NCBI RefSeq assembly: GCF_002954225.1
Contig: NZ_PPTH01000016.1
Location: 62,001-126,000, forward strand
Length of the DNA: 64,000 nt
Source of the DNA: Arthrobacter ruber
Lineage (GTDB): Bacteria; Actinomycetota; Actinomycetes; Actinomycetales; Micrococcaceae
Direction of reading: 5' to 3'
This document shows, in pieces, positions 41,388 to 50,126 of this stretch. The notes below the pieces were generated by a model. It made no database searches and was not told the origin of the DNA. It was given only the letters and a program-made list of their open reading frames with translations. Position 1 is the stretch's first letter. Every line of letters starts with the position of its first letter. Position numbers and translations under genes: made by a program.

Positions 41388-42440
41388 TCAGGCCTTGTCC
41401 GCCGCCTCACCGAGCATCGGCAGGAAGCGGTCGAGTGCCCAGACCAGGCTCAGCGGGTTGGCGGCCGAGATGGAGAGCGTCAGCGTGTTGTCGCTGTCCG
41501 CCACCAGCGCCCCGCGCTCCACGGCGGGGATCTGGCCGAGCAGCGGGTCGCCGGCGATGGCGTCCCTCGTGCCCTCGTCGGGCACCCAGGTGACGAAGAT
41601 GTCGGACTCGAGCTCGTTGGCTCGCTCCGCGGACCACGGGATGAAGAACTCCTCGGAGCCCGTCGTGTTCTCGGTGACGACGTCCGCCTGGACCATGCCG
41701 AGCGACGTCAGGAACCGGGGACGGTTGTCGTTGGCCGTGTAGACATTGACTCCCTCGGCACTGGCGGGCTCGAGGTTGCCGTAGATGAACGTCTTGCCCT
41801 CGAGCTGCGGGTACTCCGCCGCGGCGTCGTCGATCGCCTGCTCCGTCTCGGTCACGAGCTGCTCGGCGTCCTCCGTCAGGCCGAGCGCCTCACCGATGAT
41901 GCGCGTCGAATCCTGCCAGGCGGTGCCGTACGCGATCTCGGGATAGGCGACCACCGGTGCGATCTTGCTCAGGGTGTCGTAGTCCTCCCGGGAGATCCCG
42001 GAATAGGCGGCGAGGATGACGTCGGGATTCGTCGCGGCGATGTCCTCGAAGGCGATGCCGTCGGTCTCGGAGTACTGGACGGGCGCGTTCTCCGATCCGA
42101 TGGTGGCGCCGAGCTCCTCGAGCTTCGCGTCCTTCCACGGGGTGGACTGGTTCTCGTTGCCGCCGTACGTGTCGGCGGGCATCCCCACGGGCACGACACC
42201 GAGGGCGAGGGACACGTCCGCGTTCACCCAGGACACGGTGGCCACGCGCTCGGGCTTCTCCGTCAGGGTGGTCTCGCCGAAGGCGTGCTCGATCGTGACG
42301 GGGAAGGCCCCGGCATCGGCGGAGGCACTGCTGCCACCGGCGGGCGCCGCGGTGTCGTCGGCAGGGCCGGTCGAGCAGGCGGACAGGGCGAGTACGGCGA
42401 CGGCGGCGGCAATCAGGCCGCGCAGGCGTGGGGGTGCCAT
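41388..42440 (-). CDS. iron-siderophore ABC transporter, substrate-binding lipoprotein
   Basis: 350 residues. A short signal peptide ends in the lipobox LSAC (Cys22). The mature protein is a FepB/FecB-type class-III binding protein: VTIEHAFGETTLTEKPERVATVSWVNADVSLALGVVPVG, EDIAATNPDVILAAYSGISREDYDTLSKIAPVVAYPE and the C-terminal SLVWALDRFLPML. No permease or ATPase lies with it. The FecCD-FepC operon at 26849-29903 lacks a binding protein and shares the same iron box, so the two units probably form one importer. Confidence 0.92.
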   Translation of the reverse strand: MAPPRLRGLIAAAVAVLALSACSTGPADDTAAPAGGSSASADAGAFPVTIEHAFGETTLTEKPERVATVSWVNADVSLALGVVPVGMPADTYGGNENQSTPWKDAKLEELGATIGSENAPVQYSETDGIAFEDIAATNPDVILAAYSGISREDYDTLSKIAPVVAYPEIAYGTAWQDSTRIIGEALGLTEDAEQLVTETEQAIDDAAAEYPQLEGKTFIYGNLEPASAEGVNVYTANDNRPRFLTSLGMVQADVVTENTTGSEEFFIPWSAERANELESDIFVTWVPDEGTRDAIAGDPLLGQIPAVERGALVADSDNTLTLSISAANPLSLVWALDRFLPMLGEAADKA

Positions 42441-42496
42441 GGGGCTCCTCGGCTTCTATGGGCTTCCATGACCCTCATGGGACCGTGGACGGATAG

Positions 42497-42515
42497 AAGT
42501 AAGGCTAGCCTAAGC
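42497..42515. promoter_or_regulatory. DtxR/IdeR iron box of the siderophore-binding protein
   Basis: AAGTAAGGCTAGCCTAAGC with core AGGCTAGCCT. It matches the box at 29934-29952 through AAGTAAGGCTAGCCTA. It lies 57 nt upstream of the binding-protein start. Confidence 0.85.
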
Positions 42516-42551
42516 AGAGTTTGATTAGGAAATACTTCTGTTGCGTAATGG

Positions 42552-42974
42552 CTACGACTCGCGCGCCTTCCGCGTCGCCCGGTCGTTCGCCTTCTGCAGC
42601 GCGGCCACCAGTTCGTCCTTGGACATCGTGGAGCGGCCCGGGACCTCGAGCTTCTTCGCGAGGTCGTAGAGGTGCCGCTTCGAGGAGTTCGCATCCACGC
42701 CGCCCGCCGTCGGGCGCGCGTCCGCACCGCCGCCGGCCGCCTGCTCGTCGGATGGTCCCCTGTGCTCCTTCGGCTCCCAGTGGTCCCCCACCTTCTCGAA
42801 GCCGTGCTTGAGGGAGGCGAACGCCGTGCGCCGCGCGCGCTCGCCGTCGCCGTACTGCTCCTCGGCGGCGTCGAGCGTCGCCGCGAACCTGTCCTGGGCC
42901 TTCTCGTCGGACCGCTGCAACGTGCTCGGCAGCGTCTCGGCCTTGACCTTGCCGTCCTTGCTGAAACGGGACAT
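42552..42974 (-). CDS. ChaB-family protein with Rho-N/SAP-like C-terminus
   Basis: 140 residues from the ATG at 42974 (an ATG 9 nt earlier abuts the ribosome site and is unlikely). The first about 70 residues are the ChaB fold: LPSTLQRSDEKAQDRFAATLDAAEEQYGDGERARRTAFASLKHGFEKVGDHWEPK. After a Gly/Ala linker the C-terminal 45 residues (SKRHLYDLAKKLEVPGRSTMSKDELVAALQKAN) resemble a Rho N-terminal/SAP nucleic-acid-binding helix bundle. The fusion is common in actinobacteria. ChaB's original role as a cation-transport regulator is weakly supported. Confidence 0.88.
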   Translation of the reverse strand: MSRFSKDGKVKAETLPSTLQRSDEKAQDRFAATLDAAEEQYGDGERARRTAFASLKHGFEKVGDHWEPKEHRGPSDEQAAGGGADARPTAGGVDANSSKRHLYDLAKKLEVPGRSTMSKDELVAALQKANDRATRKARES

Positions 42975-43138
42975 CGGCAGCATCCTTTCGCGTCGCGGCA
43001 GCCCGCCCGGTCAGGACGGCCGGCCCTACGAGCACGCTACCGCAGCCGGCGCTACCCATCGATGGGGTCGGCCACCGTCCATCCGCGAGGACCGCAGGTA
43101 CCGGCGATCCCGGTCACCCCGTCATCACCTCGAGTCGA

Positions 43139-43171
43139 CGACGGCGCCTCCGCGGGGCGGGGGCGCCGTCG
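43139..43171 (-). terminator. terminator of the ATP-grasp gene
   Basis: Perfect 10-bp stem CGACGGCGCC / GGCGCCGTCG with a 13-nt GC-rich loop, 24 nt beyond the stop of the gene at 43195. The rest of 42975-43194 shows no gene. Confidence 0.7.
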
Positions 43172-43194
43172 CGCTGCGATGAACGGGGCACGCG

Positions 43195-44142
43195 TCAGGC
43201 GAGGGTCCCGAGGTACCGGACGAGCTCGCGGGGTGCCGACTTCGGTGCCACGGCCTCGACGGCGGCGTTGTAGTTGGTGTTCGTGTTGACGTCGTAGGTC
43301 AGGACCCGTCCGTCCGCGGTCTCGATGAACTCGATGCCGCACACCTCCAGGTTGTTGCGCCGCGCGAACTCCTCGAAGCGGGCGATCACGGGGTGGTCGA
43401 ACCCCTCGCGGAGACTGAAGAGCTGCTGGTCCGGCTCGGGGGCGATCGTGGCGCCCGGCGGCATGATGGGCCTGCCCGTCGTCGGGTCGATGGCGCAGGC
43501 ATCGGCGGGGCAGAGCTGGAAGCCGCCCCGCGCCGTGTCGGCCTTGATGGCGTAGACGAACGTGCCGCCCACGATCTCCGCGCGGGTGATGAAGGGCTCG
43601 GCGGCCTGGATGTACTCCTGCACCAGGGTGATGCCGTCCTGCGGCTCCTCGAACTCGGCGGAGGCCACGTACTCGGCGAGTTCCTCGTGGGAGTCGAACT
43701 TCCGGACGCCGAGGCCCTTGCCGCCCTGGTTGTGCTTGACGATGAACGGCGTGCCGAAGCCCTCGGCCGCCTCGAGGATGCGGTCCCGGCCGACGGCTGC
43801 CACCGTGCGGGGCGTCTCGATACCGGCGGCCCTGAGGGCGGTGAGCTGGTCGACCTTGCTCATCTCGAGTTCGAGCACACGCCGCCCGTTCACCGTGCGG
43901 CGCCCGTGCGCCTCGAGCCAGGACAGCACCGACCGGGCGTAGTCCTTGGACAGACCGTGGTCGCGCGTGTGGGCCGAGGCGCTGATGCGGGACCAGAAGA
44001 TGCCCTCCGGCGGGACCGCGTCGAGGTCGAGCACCCCGTCCGTGAGCAGCCATTCGACCACCTCGATCCCTTCGGCCTCGAAGGCTCGGGCGAAGGGCGG
44101 GAACCATTCGGGGTTCTCGTGCAGGGCGTAGACCGTGGTCAC
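43195..44142 (-). CDS. ATP-grasp ligase, RimK-like
   Basis: 315 residues. ATP-grasp elements in order: MTTVYALHENPEWFPPFARAFEAEGI (N-terminal Rossmann-like part), SKVDQLTALRAAGIETPRTV, the glycine-rich phosphate loop KHNQGGKGLGVRKF (about 137-150), and the Mg-binding end VCGIEFIETADGRVLTYDVNTNTNYN. The family forms amide or peptide bonds between a carboxylate and an amine (RimK adds Glu to a protein). No partner gene hints at the substrate. A Cys/Asp-rich loop (LCPADACAIDPTTGRPI) is inserted in the middle of the ATP-grasp domain. Confidence 0.87.
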   Translation of the reverse strand: MTTVYALHENPEWFPPFARAFEAEGIEVVEWLLTDGVLDLDAVPPEGIFWSRISASAHTRDHGLSKDYARSVLSWLEAHGRRTVNGRRVLELEMSKVDQLTALRAAGIETPRTVAAVGRDRILEAAEGFGTPFIVKHNQGGKGLGVRKFDSHEELAEYVASAEFEEPQDGITLVQEYIQAAEPFITRAEIVGGTFVYAIKADTARGGFQLCPADACAIDPTTGRPIMPPGATIAPEPDQQLFSLREGFDHPVIARFEEFARRNNLEVCGIEFIETADGRVLTYDVNTNTNYNAAVEAVAPKSAPRELVRYLGTLA

Positions 44143-44374
44143 GGCGATCCTTCCGTCGGGGTGGGGCTTGGTGGGATAACCGGTGTACCCGGGTACCTAT
44201 TCCGCAGGGAGCCCGGCGACGGCACCGCGGCGCCGTCGCCATGCCGCCCGGCCGGCGGGCGCCGCGCGTCCGATGAGTTCGGCGGGCGGCGTCCGTCTAC
44301 AGTCTGATCGTGGGTCACGGGCGCATCGAGGCGCCGGTGACCCGGCACCGTCCGAGACCCGGAAGAGGGAGACC

Positions 44375-44935
44375 ATGCGCACACTGATCGTCACCGAGTT
44401 CATGTCACTCGATGGAGTCATCGACTCCCCGGGCGGCGGCGACCACCCGCACGCCGGCTGGACCTTCCAGGACATCGAGTTCGACGAGGCCGCCTACGAG
44501 ATCAAGGGCCGCGAGCAGGAGGAGGCCTCCGCCCTGCTCCTGGGGCGGGTCAGCTACGACGAGTTCTCCCCCGTCTGGCCCACCATGGAGGAGTTCGCCG
44601 AGTACAACGAGATGCCGAAGTACGTGGTCTCCAGCACCCTGACGGATCCCCGGTGGAACAACACCTCGGTCCTCCGGTCCCTGGACGACGTCGCACGCCT
44701 CAAGCAGGAGGGCGAGGGCGCCATCCTGCTGCACGGCAGCGGCACCCTCGCCAGGGGCCTCGCGGCAGCGGGCCTCGTGGACCGCTACCACCTGCTCGTG
44801 TTCCCCGTCCTGCTGGGGTCCGGCAAGCGGCTCTTCGACGACGCGGCGCAGGCCACCAGGACGAAGCTCTCCCTCACCGAGCACGCCGTGTACTCGAACG
44901 GGATCTCACTGGCCGTGTACGACGCCGTCCGCTGA
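44375..44935 (+). CDS. RibD-C/dihydrofolate reductase-like protein
   Basis: 186 residues from the ATG at 44375 (AGAGGGAGACC upstream). MRTLIVTEFMSLDGVIDSPGG, LLLGRVSYDEFSP, KYVVSSTL, LKQEGEGAILLHGSGTLARGLAAAGLVDRYHLLVFPVLLGSGKRLF and SNGISLAVYDA match the RibD C-terminal/YwjB-type reductase family found singly in many actinobacteria. It has an NADPH site but no recognised substrate; it is not true FolA. It converges on the AbgT gene, sharing a terminator. Confidence 0.9.
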   Translation: MRTLIVTEFMSLDGVIDSPGGGDHPHAGWTFQDIEFDEAAYEIKGREQEEASALLLGRVSYDEFSPVWPTMEEFAEYNEMPKYVVSSTLTDPRWNNTSVLRSLDDVARLKQEGEGAILLHGSGTLARGLAAAGLVDRYHLLVFPVLLGSGKRLFDDAAQATRTKLSLTEHAVYSNGISLAVYDAVR

Positions 44936-44969
44936 GCGGGCGGGTCCGACGGCGGGCGGACCCGCCCGC
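44936..44969. terminator. bidirectional terminator
   Basis: Perfect 13-bp stem GCGGGCGGGTCCG / CGGACCCGCCCGC with an 8-nt loop, filling the whole gap between two convergent genes. Confidence 0.85.
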
Positions 44970-46538
44970 CTACTGCTCGATGAAGATGTCGTTGCCCGGA
45001 CCCAGCGGCAGGTCGAGGTAGAAGAACACCGTCAGGATGGCCACCCAGGCGAGCCAGAACGGCACCACGAAGGGCAGCATCCGTGCCATCAGGGTGCCGA
45101 GACCGGCCTCCGGCTCGTACTTCCGCAGCATGGTCAGCAGCACGATCATGTAGGGGTTCAGCGGCGTGATGACCTGGGTGGCCGAATCGCCCACCCGGAA
45201 CGCGCCCTGGATGAAGGCGGGTTCGTAGCCGAGCAGGGCGAACAGGGGCACGAACACCGACGCCATGAGCGTCCACATCGAGGACCCGGAGATGATGAAC
45301 AGGTTCAGGACGGACGCCAGCAGGATGAACGCGATCACCGCCGGGTAGCCGGTCAGTCCGATCGCCTGCAGGCCCGAGGCGCCGGCGACGGCGATCCAGG
45401 AGCCGATGCCGGACCAGTTGAACAGCGCGATGAACTGGCCGAGGATGAACGCCAGCACCAGGAATCCCGCCATGTCCTTGATGGCCTCACCCATGACCCG
45501 GGGTATGTCGCGCCCGGTGGTGATGGTGCCGACGATCCGCCCGTAGACGAGCCCCGGGACGACGAAGAGCAGGAACACGATGAAGACGATGGAGCTCAGC
45601 AGGGGCGAGCGCGGCAGGAACCCGCCCGTCTCGTTGCGCCAGGGCGAGTCCGGGACGATCACGGCGACGAGGATGACCAGGGCCACGACGCCGCCCGCGA
45701 TCATCGCCCACCGCAGCCCGCGGGCCTCCCGCGGCTCCAGCTCGGCCTTCAGGACCACCGGGGCCGCGTGCTCGCCGTCCTCGACGAGCTCGTCGACGGG
45801 CACGCCCTGCCGGGTGAGCCGCGGCTCGAGCACCCGGTCGATGATGAAGCCGGCGAGGAGGATCAGGATCACCGACGAGGTGATGTTGAAGTAGTAGTTG
45901 GACAGCGGCGTCACGGGGGCGCCGGGGTTGGGCAGGTTCTCCGTCACCGCCGTCGTGATGCCGGCGAACAGGGCGTCGAGGCTCGTGACGAGCAGGTTGG
46001 TGGAGTAACCGGCCCCCGCGGCCGCGAATCCCCCGAGCAGGCCGGCCACGGGGTGGCGGCCTGCGGCCTTGAACACGAGGGCCGCGAGCGGCGGGATGAC
46101 GACGAACGCGGAATCCGACATGACGGATCCGACCACGCCCACGAGACCGACCGCGTACGCCAGCGCCCAACGGGGCGCCGAGCCGAAGACACGGCGGATC
46201 AGGGCGCCGAGCAGGCCTGACTTCTCGGCCACGCCGACCGCCAGCAGGATGGGCAGCACCGTGGCCAGCGGCGGGAAGCCGAGGTAGTTCGCGCCGAGGT
46301 TCTCGGTCAGCCACGTCATGCCCTCCGCGGTGAACAGGCCCTTGATGACGGTGGCCTCCTCGGCGCCGGGCACCTGGACCGTCACGTTCGCGAGCGCCAT
46401 GCCCGTGGTGAGCACGGCCGTGATGGCGAAGAGGATCAGGAAGAGCATGAACGGATCGGGCAGCTTGTTGCCGACCCTCTCCACGCCCGTGAGGAAGCGG
46501 TCCGCCAGTCCAGGGCGGGTGGCTGCGCTGGATGCCAT
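44970..46538 (-). CDS. abgT: AbgT-family p-aminobenzoyl-glutamate transporter
   Basis: 522 residues from the ATG at 46538 (GGAGAACGC before it). About eleven to thirteen helices. GVERVGNKLPDPFMLFLILF, GFPPLATVLPILLAVGVAEKSGLLGALIRRVFG, SDSAFVVIPPLAALVF, AAAGAGYSTNLLVTSLDALFAGIT and FRVGDSATQVITPLNPYMIVLL are diagnostic of AbgT. Members import p-aminobenzoyl-glutamate or, in some species, export sulfonamides. Here it lies 50 nt downstream of an M20 hydrolase (AbgB-like), the arrangement of a PABA-glutamate import and cleavage unit. Confidence 0.93.
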   Translation of the reverse strand: MASSAATRPGLADRFLTGVERVGNKLPDPFMLFLILFAITAVLTTGMALANVTVQVPGAEEATVIKGLFTAEGMTWLTENLGANYLGFPPLATVLPILLAVGVAEKSGLLGALIRRVFGSAPRWALAYAVGLVGVVGSVMSDSAFVVIPPLAALVFKAAGRHPVAGLLGGFAAAGAGYSTNLLVTSLDALFAGITTAVTENLPNPGAPVTPLSNYYFNITSSVILILLAGFIIDRVLEPRLTRQGVPVDELVEDGEHAAPVVLKAELEPREARGLRWAMIAGGVVALVILVAVIVPDSPWRNETGGFLPRSPLLSSIVFIVFLLFVVPGLVYGRIVGTITTGRDIPRVMGEAIKDMAGFLVLAFILGQFIALFNWSGIGSWIAVAGASGLQAIGLTGYPAVIAFILLASVLNLFIISGSSMWTLMASVFVPLFALLGYEPAFIQGAFRVGDSATQVITPLNPYMIVLLTMLRKYEPEAGLGTLMARMLPFVVPFWLAWVAILTVFFYLDLPLGPGNDIFIEQ

Positions 46539-46588
46539 GCGTTCTCCTTCGCGGTTGCTGCGTCGGTCGGTCGGGGGTCGGGCGGGGA

Positions 46589-47908
46589 TCAGTCGAAGTA
46601 GGCGGGCACGTCGATCGCGCCGCCCTGCGTCTCGAACTCCTCGTGTACCGCATCCCGGAGGGAGGCATCGAGGAGGTAGTCCAGGGCCGTGAGCGCCAGG
46701 CCGACGGCGCCGTCGAGCGCGCCCTGCTCGGCCGCCTCGCTCCCCGCCGCCTCGGCGAACCCGCGCGTGTGCAGCGCGGTGGCCGGCTCGGCGATGCGGA
46801 TCAGGGGGTGGATGCCCGGCACGCGATAACTGACGTTCCCGAAGTCGGTGGACGCCGCGAGGGTCTCCGAGACCACGCCGAGCGGCAGCGGGGACCGGCC
46901 CCGCCGCTGCTGCGCGGCGACCCAGCGGCCGGTCAGCGCACTGTTGGTGCGGATGGGCAGCGAGGGCGGGTGCTCGTCCCACCGCACGTCCACGCTCGTC
47001 CCCGTCATGAGGGCCGCACCGCGCGCCACGTCCTCGAGCCGTGCGCTGAGGTCCCGCAGCGTCGCGGGCTGCTGGGACCGCGCGTACAGCTTCATCACCG
47101 CGGTGCCCGGGATGATGTTCGGGCTCTCGCCGCCGGTCGTGATGTTCGCGTGCACGCGGTCCGACGGCGGCAACTGCTGGCGGAGCAGCCCGATGCCCTG
47201 GTAGGCGAGGTTCGCTGCGTCGAGCGCGTTGCGTCCCATGAAGGGCTGCGCGGAGGCGTGCGCCTCCACTCCCGTGAACGTGAGGGTCAGCAGCCGCCGG
47301 CCGAGCCAGACCTGGTCGGCGAGGTCGTAGCCGTAGGGGTGCACCATGATCGCGGCGTCCACGGCGTCGAACGCCCCGTGGCGTGCCATCACCTCCTTGC
47401 CGGAGTGGCCCTCCTCGGCGGGGGTGCCGAGGAACACGACGCGTCCCGGCAACCGGTCCTGCACGGAGGCCAGGGCCAGGAAGGCACCGAGGCCGGCCGC
47501 CGCGATGACATTGTGGCCGCAGGCATGGCCGATCCCGGGGAGGGCGTCGTACTCGGCGAGGATCGCGACGGTGGGTCCCCCCTCCGCACGGCCCGCCTCG
47601 GCGCGCACGGACGTCTCGACGCCGTACTGCCCGAGTCGCGCGTCGATGCCGTGGCGGGTGATCTCCTGGTGCAGGAGCATCGCGCTGGCATGTTCCTGGA
47701 ACGCGGTCTCGGGGTGGGCGTGCAGGTGCCGGACCACGTGGCGCAGGCGGTCGGCGACGGCGTCCACGCCCTGCTCGACGGTGTCGGTCAGGTCCGACGG
47801 CGCTCCCGCGAACGGGGACGGGTCCGGGACGGCGTCGGCCAGGAGCCGTCGTGTCCGCTCGTCGATCGACGTCAGGTAGGCCGTGTCCGGTCGGGTGGGT
47901 TGGTCCAT
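46589..47908 (-). CDS. M20-family amidohydrolase, AbgB-like (p-aminobenzoyl-glutamate hydrolase-type)
   Basis: 439 residues. Metal ligands are in LAEYDALPGIGHACGHNVIAAAG, GTPAEEGHSGKEVMARHGAFD (catalytic Glu), a middle VHPYGYD and the late THADFGNVSYRVPGIHP-like DFGNVSYRVPGIHPLIRIA. The dimerisation domain is present (VEAHASAQPFMGRNALDAANLAYQGI). Together with AbgT downstream it could cleave imported p-aminobenzoyl-glutamate to PABA and glutamate, feeding folate synthesis. Only one subunit type is present, without the AbgA partner of E. coli. Confidence 0.92.
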   Translation of the reverse strand: MDQPTRPDTAYLTSIDERTRRLLADAVPDPSPFAGAPSDLTDTVEQGVDAVADRLRHVVRHLHAHPETAFQEHASAMLLHQEITRHGIDARLGQYGVETSVRAEAGRAEGGPTVAILAEYDALPGIGHACGHNVIAAAGLGAFLALASVQDRLPGRVVFLGTPAEEGHSGKEVMARHGAFDAVDAAIMVHPYGYDLADQVWLGRRLLTLTFTGVEAHASAQPFMGRNALDAANLAYQGIGLLRQQLPPSDRVHANITTGGESPNIIPGTAVMKLYARSQQPATLRDLSARLEDVARGAALMTGTSVDVRWDEHPPSLPIRTNSALTGRWVAAQQRRGRSPLPLGVVSETLAASTDFGNVSYRVPGIHPLIRIAEPATALHTRGFAEAAGSEAAEQGALDGAVGLALTALDYLLDASLRDAVHEEFETQGGAIDVPAYFD

Positions 47909-47931
47909 TCGAGTAGCTTAGGCAACTGTTC

Positions 47932-47949
47932 GAGGCCTGTGCAGGCCTC
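47932..47949. promoter_or_regulatory. palindrome upstream of the abgB-like gene
   Basis: GAGGCCTG-TG-CAGGCCTC, a perfect 8-2-8 dyad, 24 nt before the M20 gene start. A possible operator for the transport/hydrolase unit; its regulator is unknown. The rest of 47909-48088 shows no gene. Confidence 0.35.
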
Positions 47950-48088
47950 CGAGTACATCCCGGGTAACACTGCGGCCGGCGCCCGGAGAAGATAACCTCC
48001 CGGAAACGTTCCCGCAACACCGCTCCAGAATCATGGACGAAGGCGCCCGCCGTCTCAGCGGGCGTCCCTGAACCACCAAGGAGCACCG

Positions 48089-48304
48089 ATGACCATCCTC
48101 GCCACTGCCACCGCCCGCATCCTCGACCTCTCCGCCCTCGGCGCAGGTACCGTCATCGAGGCACGCCGCAGGAACGAGGTGCACTACCGCGGGTGCGTCG
48201 AGCACACCTCACCGGCCCTCGGCGTCGTCTGGATCCGCGACGAGCTCACCGGCCATCGCGCCATCCTCCACCACGAGGACTACAGCCTCTGGCACGTCGG
48301 CTGA
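48089..48304 (+). CDS. hypothetical small protein
   Basis: 71 residues with an AAGGAG ribosome site 6 nt before the ATG. It has a short beta-rich body (LGAGTVIEARRRNEVHYRGCVEHTSPALGVVWIRDELTGHRAILHHEDYSLWHVG) and no signal peptide. Aromatic/His-rich end. No family recognised with confidence; small proteins like it occur in Arthrobacter. Its stop codon lies inside a 16-bp tandem repeat. Confidence 0.65.
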   Translation: MTILATATARILDLSALGAGTVIEARRRNEVHYRGCVEHTSPALGVVWIRDELTGHRAILHHEDYSLWHVG

Positions 48305-48349
48305 TCGGAACGTCGGCTGATCGGAACGTCGGCTGATCGGAACGTCGGC
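48294..48349 (+). repeat. 16-bp tandem repeat across a stop codon
   Basis: Three perfect copies of ACGTCGGCTGATCGGA (48294-48309, 48310-48325, 48326-48341) and a half copy (48342-48349). The first copy contains the stop codon of the 71-residue gene; the rest extend into the 3' region. Each copy carries its own TGA; since 16 is not a multiple of 3 the copies cycle through frames. The rest of 48305-48470 shows no gene. Confidence 0.95.
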
Positions 48350-48470
48350 AGCCGGACGGCGCCCGGAGCGGCCCTGCCCATCGACCGGGCCGTCCCCGGA
48401 GGCACCCGCATCGATACCCACCGACGGGGCCACCTCGATGGGCAGGTGCCGCGACTCCTAGACTGGAGGA

Positions 48471-50108
48471 ATGACTGCAACCCTCGTGGCGAAGGACCTG
48501 TCCGGGGGCCACGCCCACCGCACCCTCTTCTCGAAGCTCGACCTCACGGTCGCGCCCGGGGACGTCGTCGGCGTCGTGGGAGCCAATGGGGCGGGGAAGA
48601 CCACGCTCCTGCGCCTGCTCGCGGGAGCGGACACCCCGCTCGCCGGCACCGTGCGCACCACGCCGCCCGGCGCCTTCGTGGGGTGGCTGCCGCAGGAGCA
48701 CGAGCGCCTCGAGGACGAGACGGTCGCCGCGTACATCGGCCGCCGCACCGGCACGACGGCAGCGACCACCGCCATGGAGGACGCCGCGGCGGCCCTCGGC
48801 AACGGGACGAAGGCCGCCGATGACGCCTACGCGCTCGCCCTCGATCACTGGATGGCGTCCGGCGCCGTCGACCTGGAGGACCGCCTGCCGTCGGTGCTGG
48901 CGGACGTCGCCGGGGGCATCGACCCCGTGTCCCTGACCGCCGCCCTCTCGGGTGGCCAGCTCGCTCGGGTTGCCCTGGCGGCCCTGCTGCTCAGCCGCTT
49001 CGACGTCGTACTCCTCGACGAACCGACCAACGACCTCGACCTCGCCGGCCTCGAGCGCCTGGAGCAGTTCATCCAGAACCTGCGCGGCGGCGTCGTGCTC
49101 GTGTCCCACGACCGCGAGTTCCTCGCCCGCTGCGTCACCACCGTCGTCGAACTGGACCTCGCACAGAACAAGGTGGCCGTGTACGACGGCGGGTACGACG
49201 CCTTCCTGGAGGAGCGTGCCGTTGCGCGCCGACATGCCCGCGAAGCCTATGAGGAGTACGCGGACAAGAAGCAGGACCTCGTCTCTCGGGCGAGGACGCA
49301 GCGAGAATGGAGTTCGCAGGGCGTGCGGAACGCGATCAAGAAGGCGCCCGACAATGACAAGATCCGCCGGAAGGCGAGCGTCGAGTCCTCCGAGAAACAG
49401 GCGCAGAAGGTGCGGCAGATGGAATCCCGCATCGCGCGGATGGACGAGGTGGAGGAGCCGCGGAAGGAGTGGCAGCTGCAGTTCACCATCGGCTCCGCGC
49501 CGCGCTCCAGCGTCGTCGTCGCGACCCTCAACAACGCATCGGTGACGCAGGGCTCCTTCACGCTCGGGCCGGTCTCGCTCCAGGTCGACGCCGGCGAGCG
49601 CATCGGCATCACCGGGCCCAACGGCGCCGGGAAGTCGACGCTGCTGCGCCTCCTCCTCGGCCACCAGCAACCGGACGACGGCGTGGCCTCCCTCGGTTCC
49701 AGCGTTGCCGTCGGCGAGATCGACCAGGCGCGCGGGCAGCTCGACGACGCCCTCCCCCTCGGCACGGCCTTCGAGTCCCTGGTTCCCGAGCTGACGCAGG
49801 GTGAGGTCCGGACGCTGCTCGCGAAGTTCGGGCTGAAGGCGGATCAGGTGCGCGCCGTCGTCGGCTCCCTCTCCCCCGGTGAGAGGACGCGCGCAGGGCT
49901 CGCCCTGCTGCAGGCGCGCGGCGTCAACCTCCTGGTCCTGGACGAGCCGACCAACCACCTCGACCTGCCGGCGATCGAGCAGCTCGAGGACGCCCTCGAT
50001 TCCTATACCGGAGCCTTGCTGCTCGTCACGCACGACCGCCGGCTCCTGGAGAACGTGCGCCTGGACGGGCGTTGGAGCGTAGAGGACGGCCGGGTCACCG
50101 TCGGCTGA
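48471..50108 (+). CDS. ABC-F family ATPase
   Basis: 545 residues, two ABC domains and no membrane helix. Domain 1: Walker A GANGAGKTT (37-45), signature LSGGQLARVALAAL, Walker B VVLLDEPTNDLD. Domain 2: GPNGAGKST, LSPGERTRAGLALLQ, LLVLDEPTNHLD. The linker of about 80 residues (AYEEYADKKQDLVSRARTQR onward) is charged and helical, as in ribosome-binding ABC-F proteins. These act in translation; some protect ribosomes from antibiotics, others are housekeeping. The subgroup cannot be told from the sequence alone. The gene ends in a hairpin. Confidence 0.93.
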   Translation: MTATLVAKDLSGGHAHRTLFSKLDLTVAPGDVVGVVGANGAGKTTLLRLLAGADTPLAGTVRTTPPGAFVGWLPQEHERLEDETVAAYIGRRTGTTAATTAMEDAAAALGNGTKAADDAYALALDHWMASGAVDLEDRLPSVLADVAGGIDPVSLTAALSGGQLARVALAALLLSRFDVVLLDEPTNDLDLAGLERLEQFIQNLRGGVVLVSHDREFLARCVTTVVELDLAQNKVAVYDGGYDAFLEERAVARRHAREAYEEYADKKQDLVSRARTQREWSSQGVRNAIKKAPDNDKIRRKASVESSEKQAQKVRQMESRIARMDEVEEPRKEWQLQFTIGSAPRSSVVVATLNNASVTQGSFTLGPVSLQVDAGERIGITGPNGAGKSTLLRLLLGHQQPDDGVASLGSSVAVGEIDQARGQLDDALPLGTAFESLVPELTQGEVRTLLAKFGLKADQVRAVVGSLSPGERTRAGLALLQARGVNLLVLDEPTNHLDLPAIEQLEDALDSYTGALLLVTHDRRLLENVRLDGRWSVEDGRVTVG

Positions 50109-50126
50109 TCCCGGTGTCCGGGATCA
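50106..50126 (+). terminator. hairpin at the end of the ABC-F gene
   Basis: TGATCCCGG-TGT-CCGGGATCA, a perfect 9-3-9 hairpin beginning at the stop codon. A likely terminator, or a barrier before the guanidine riboswitch. Confidence 0.6.

Noticed and set aside
46539-48086. Upstream extension of the AbgT frame through the M20 gene
   Set aside because: The extension is a shifted reading of the M20 coding sequence; AbgT-like sequence begins at 46538 behind its own ribosome site.
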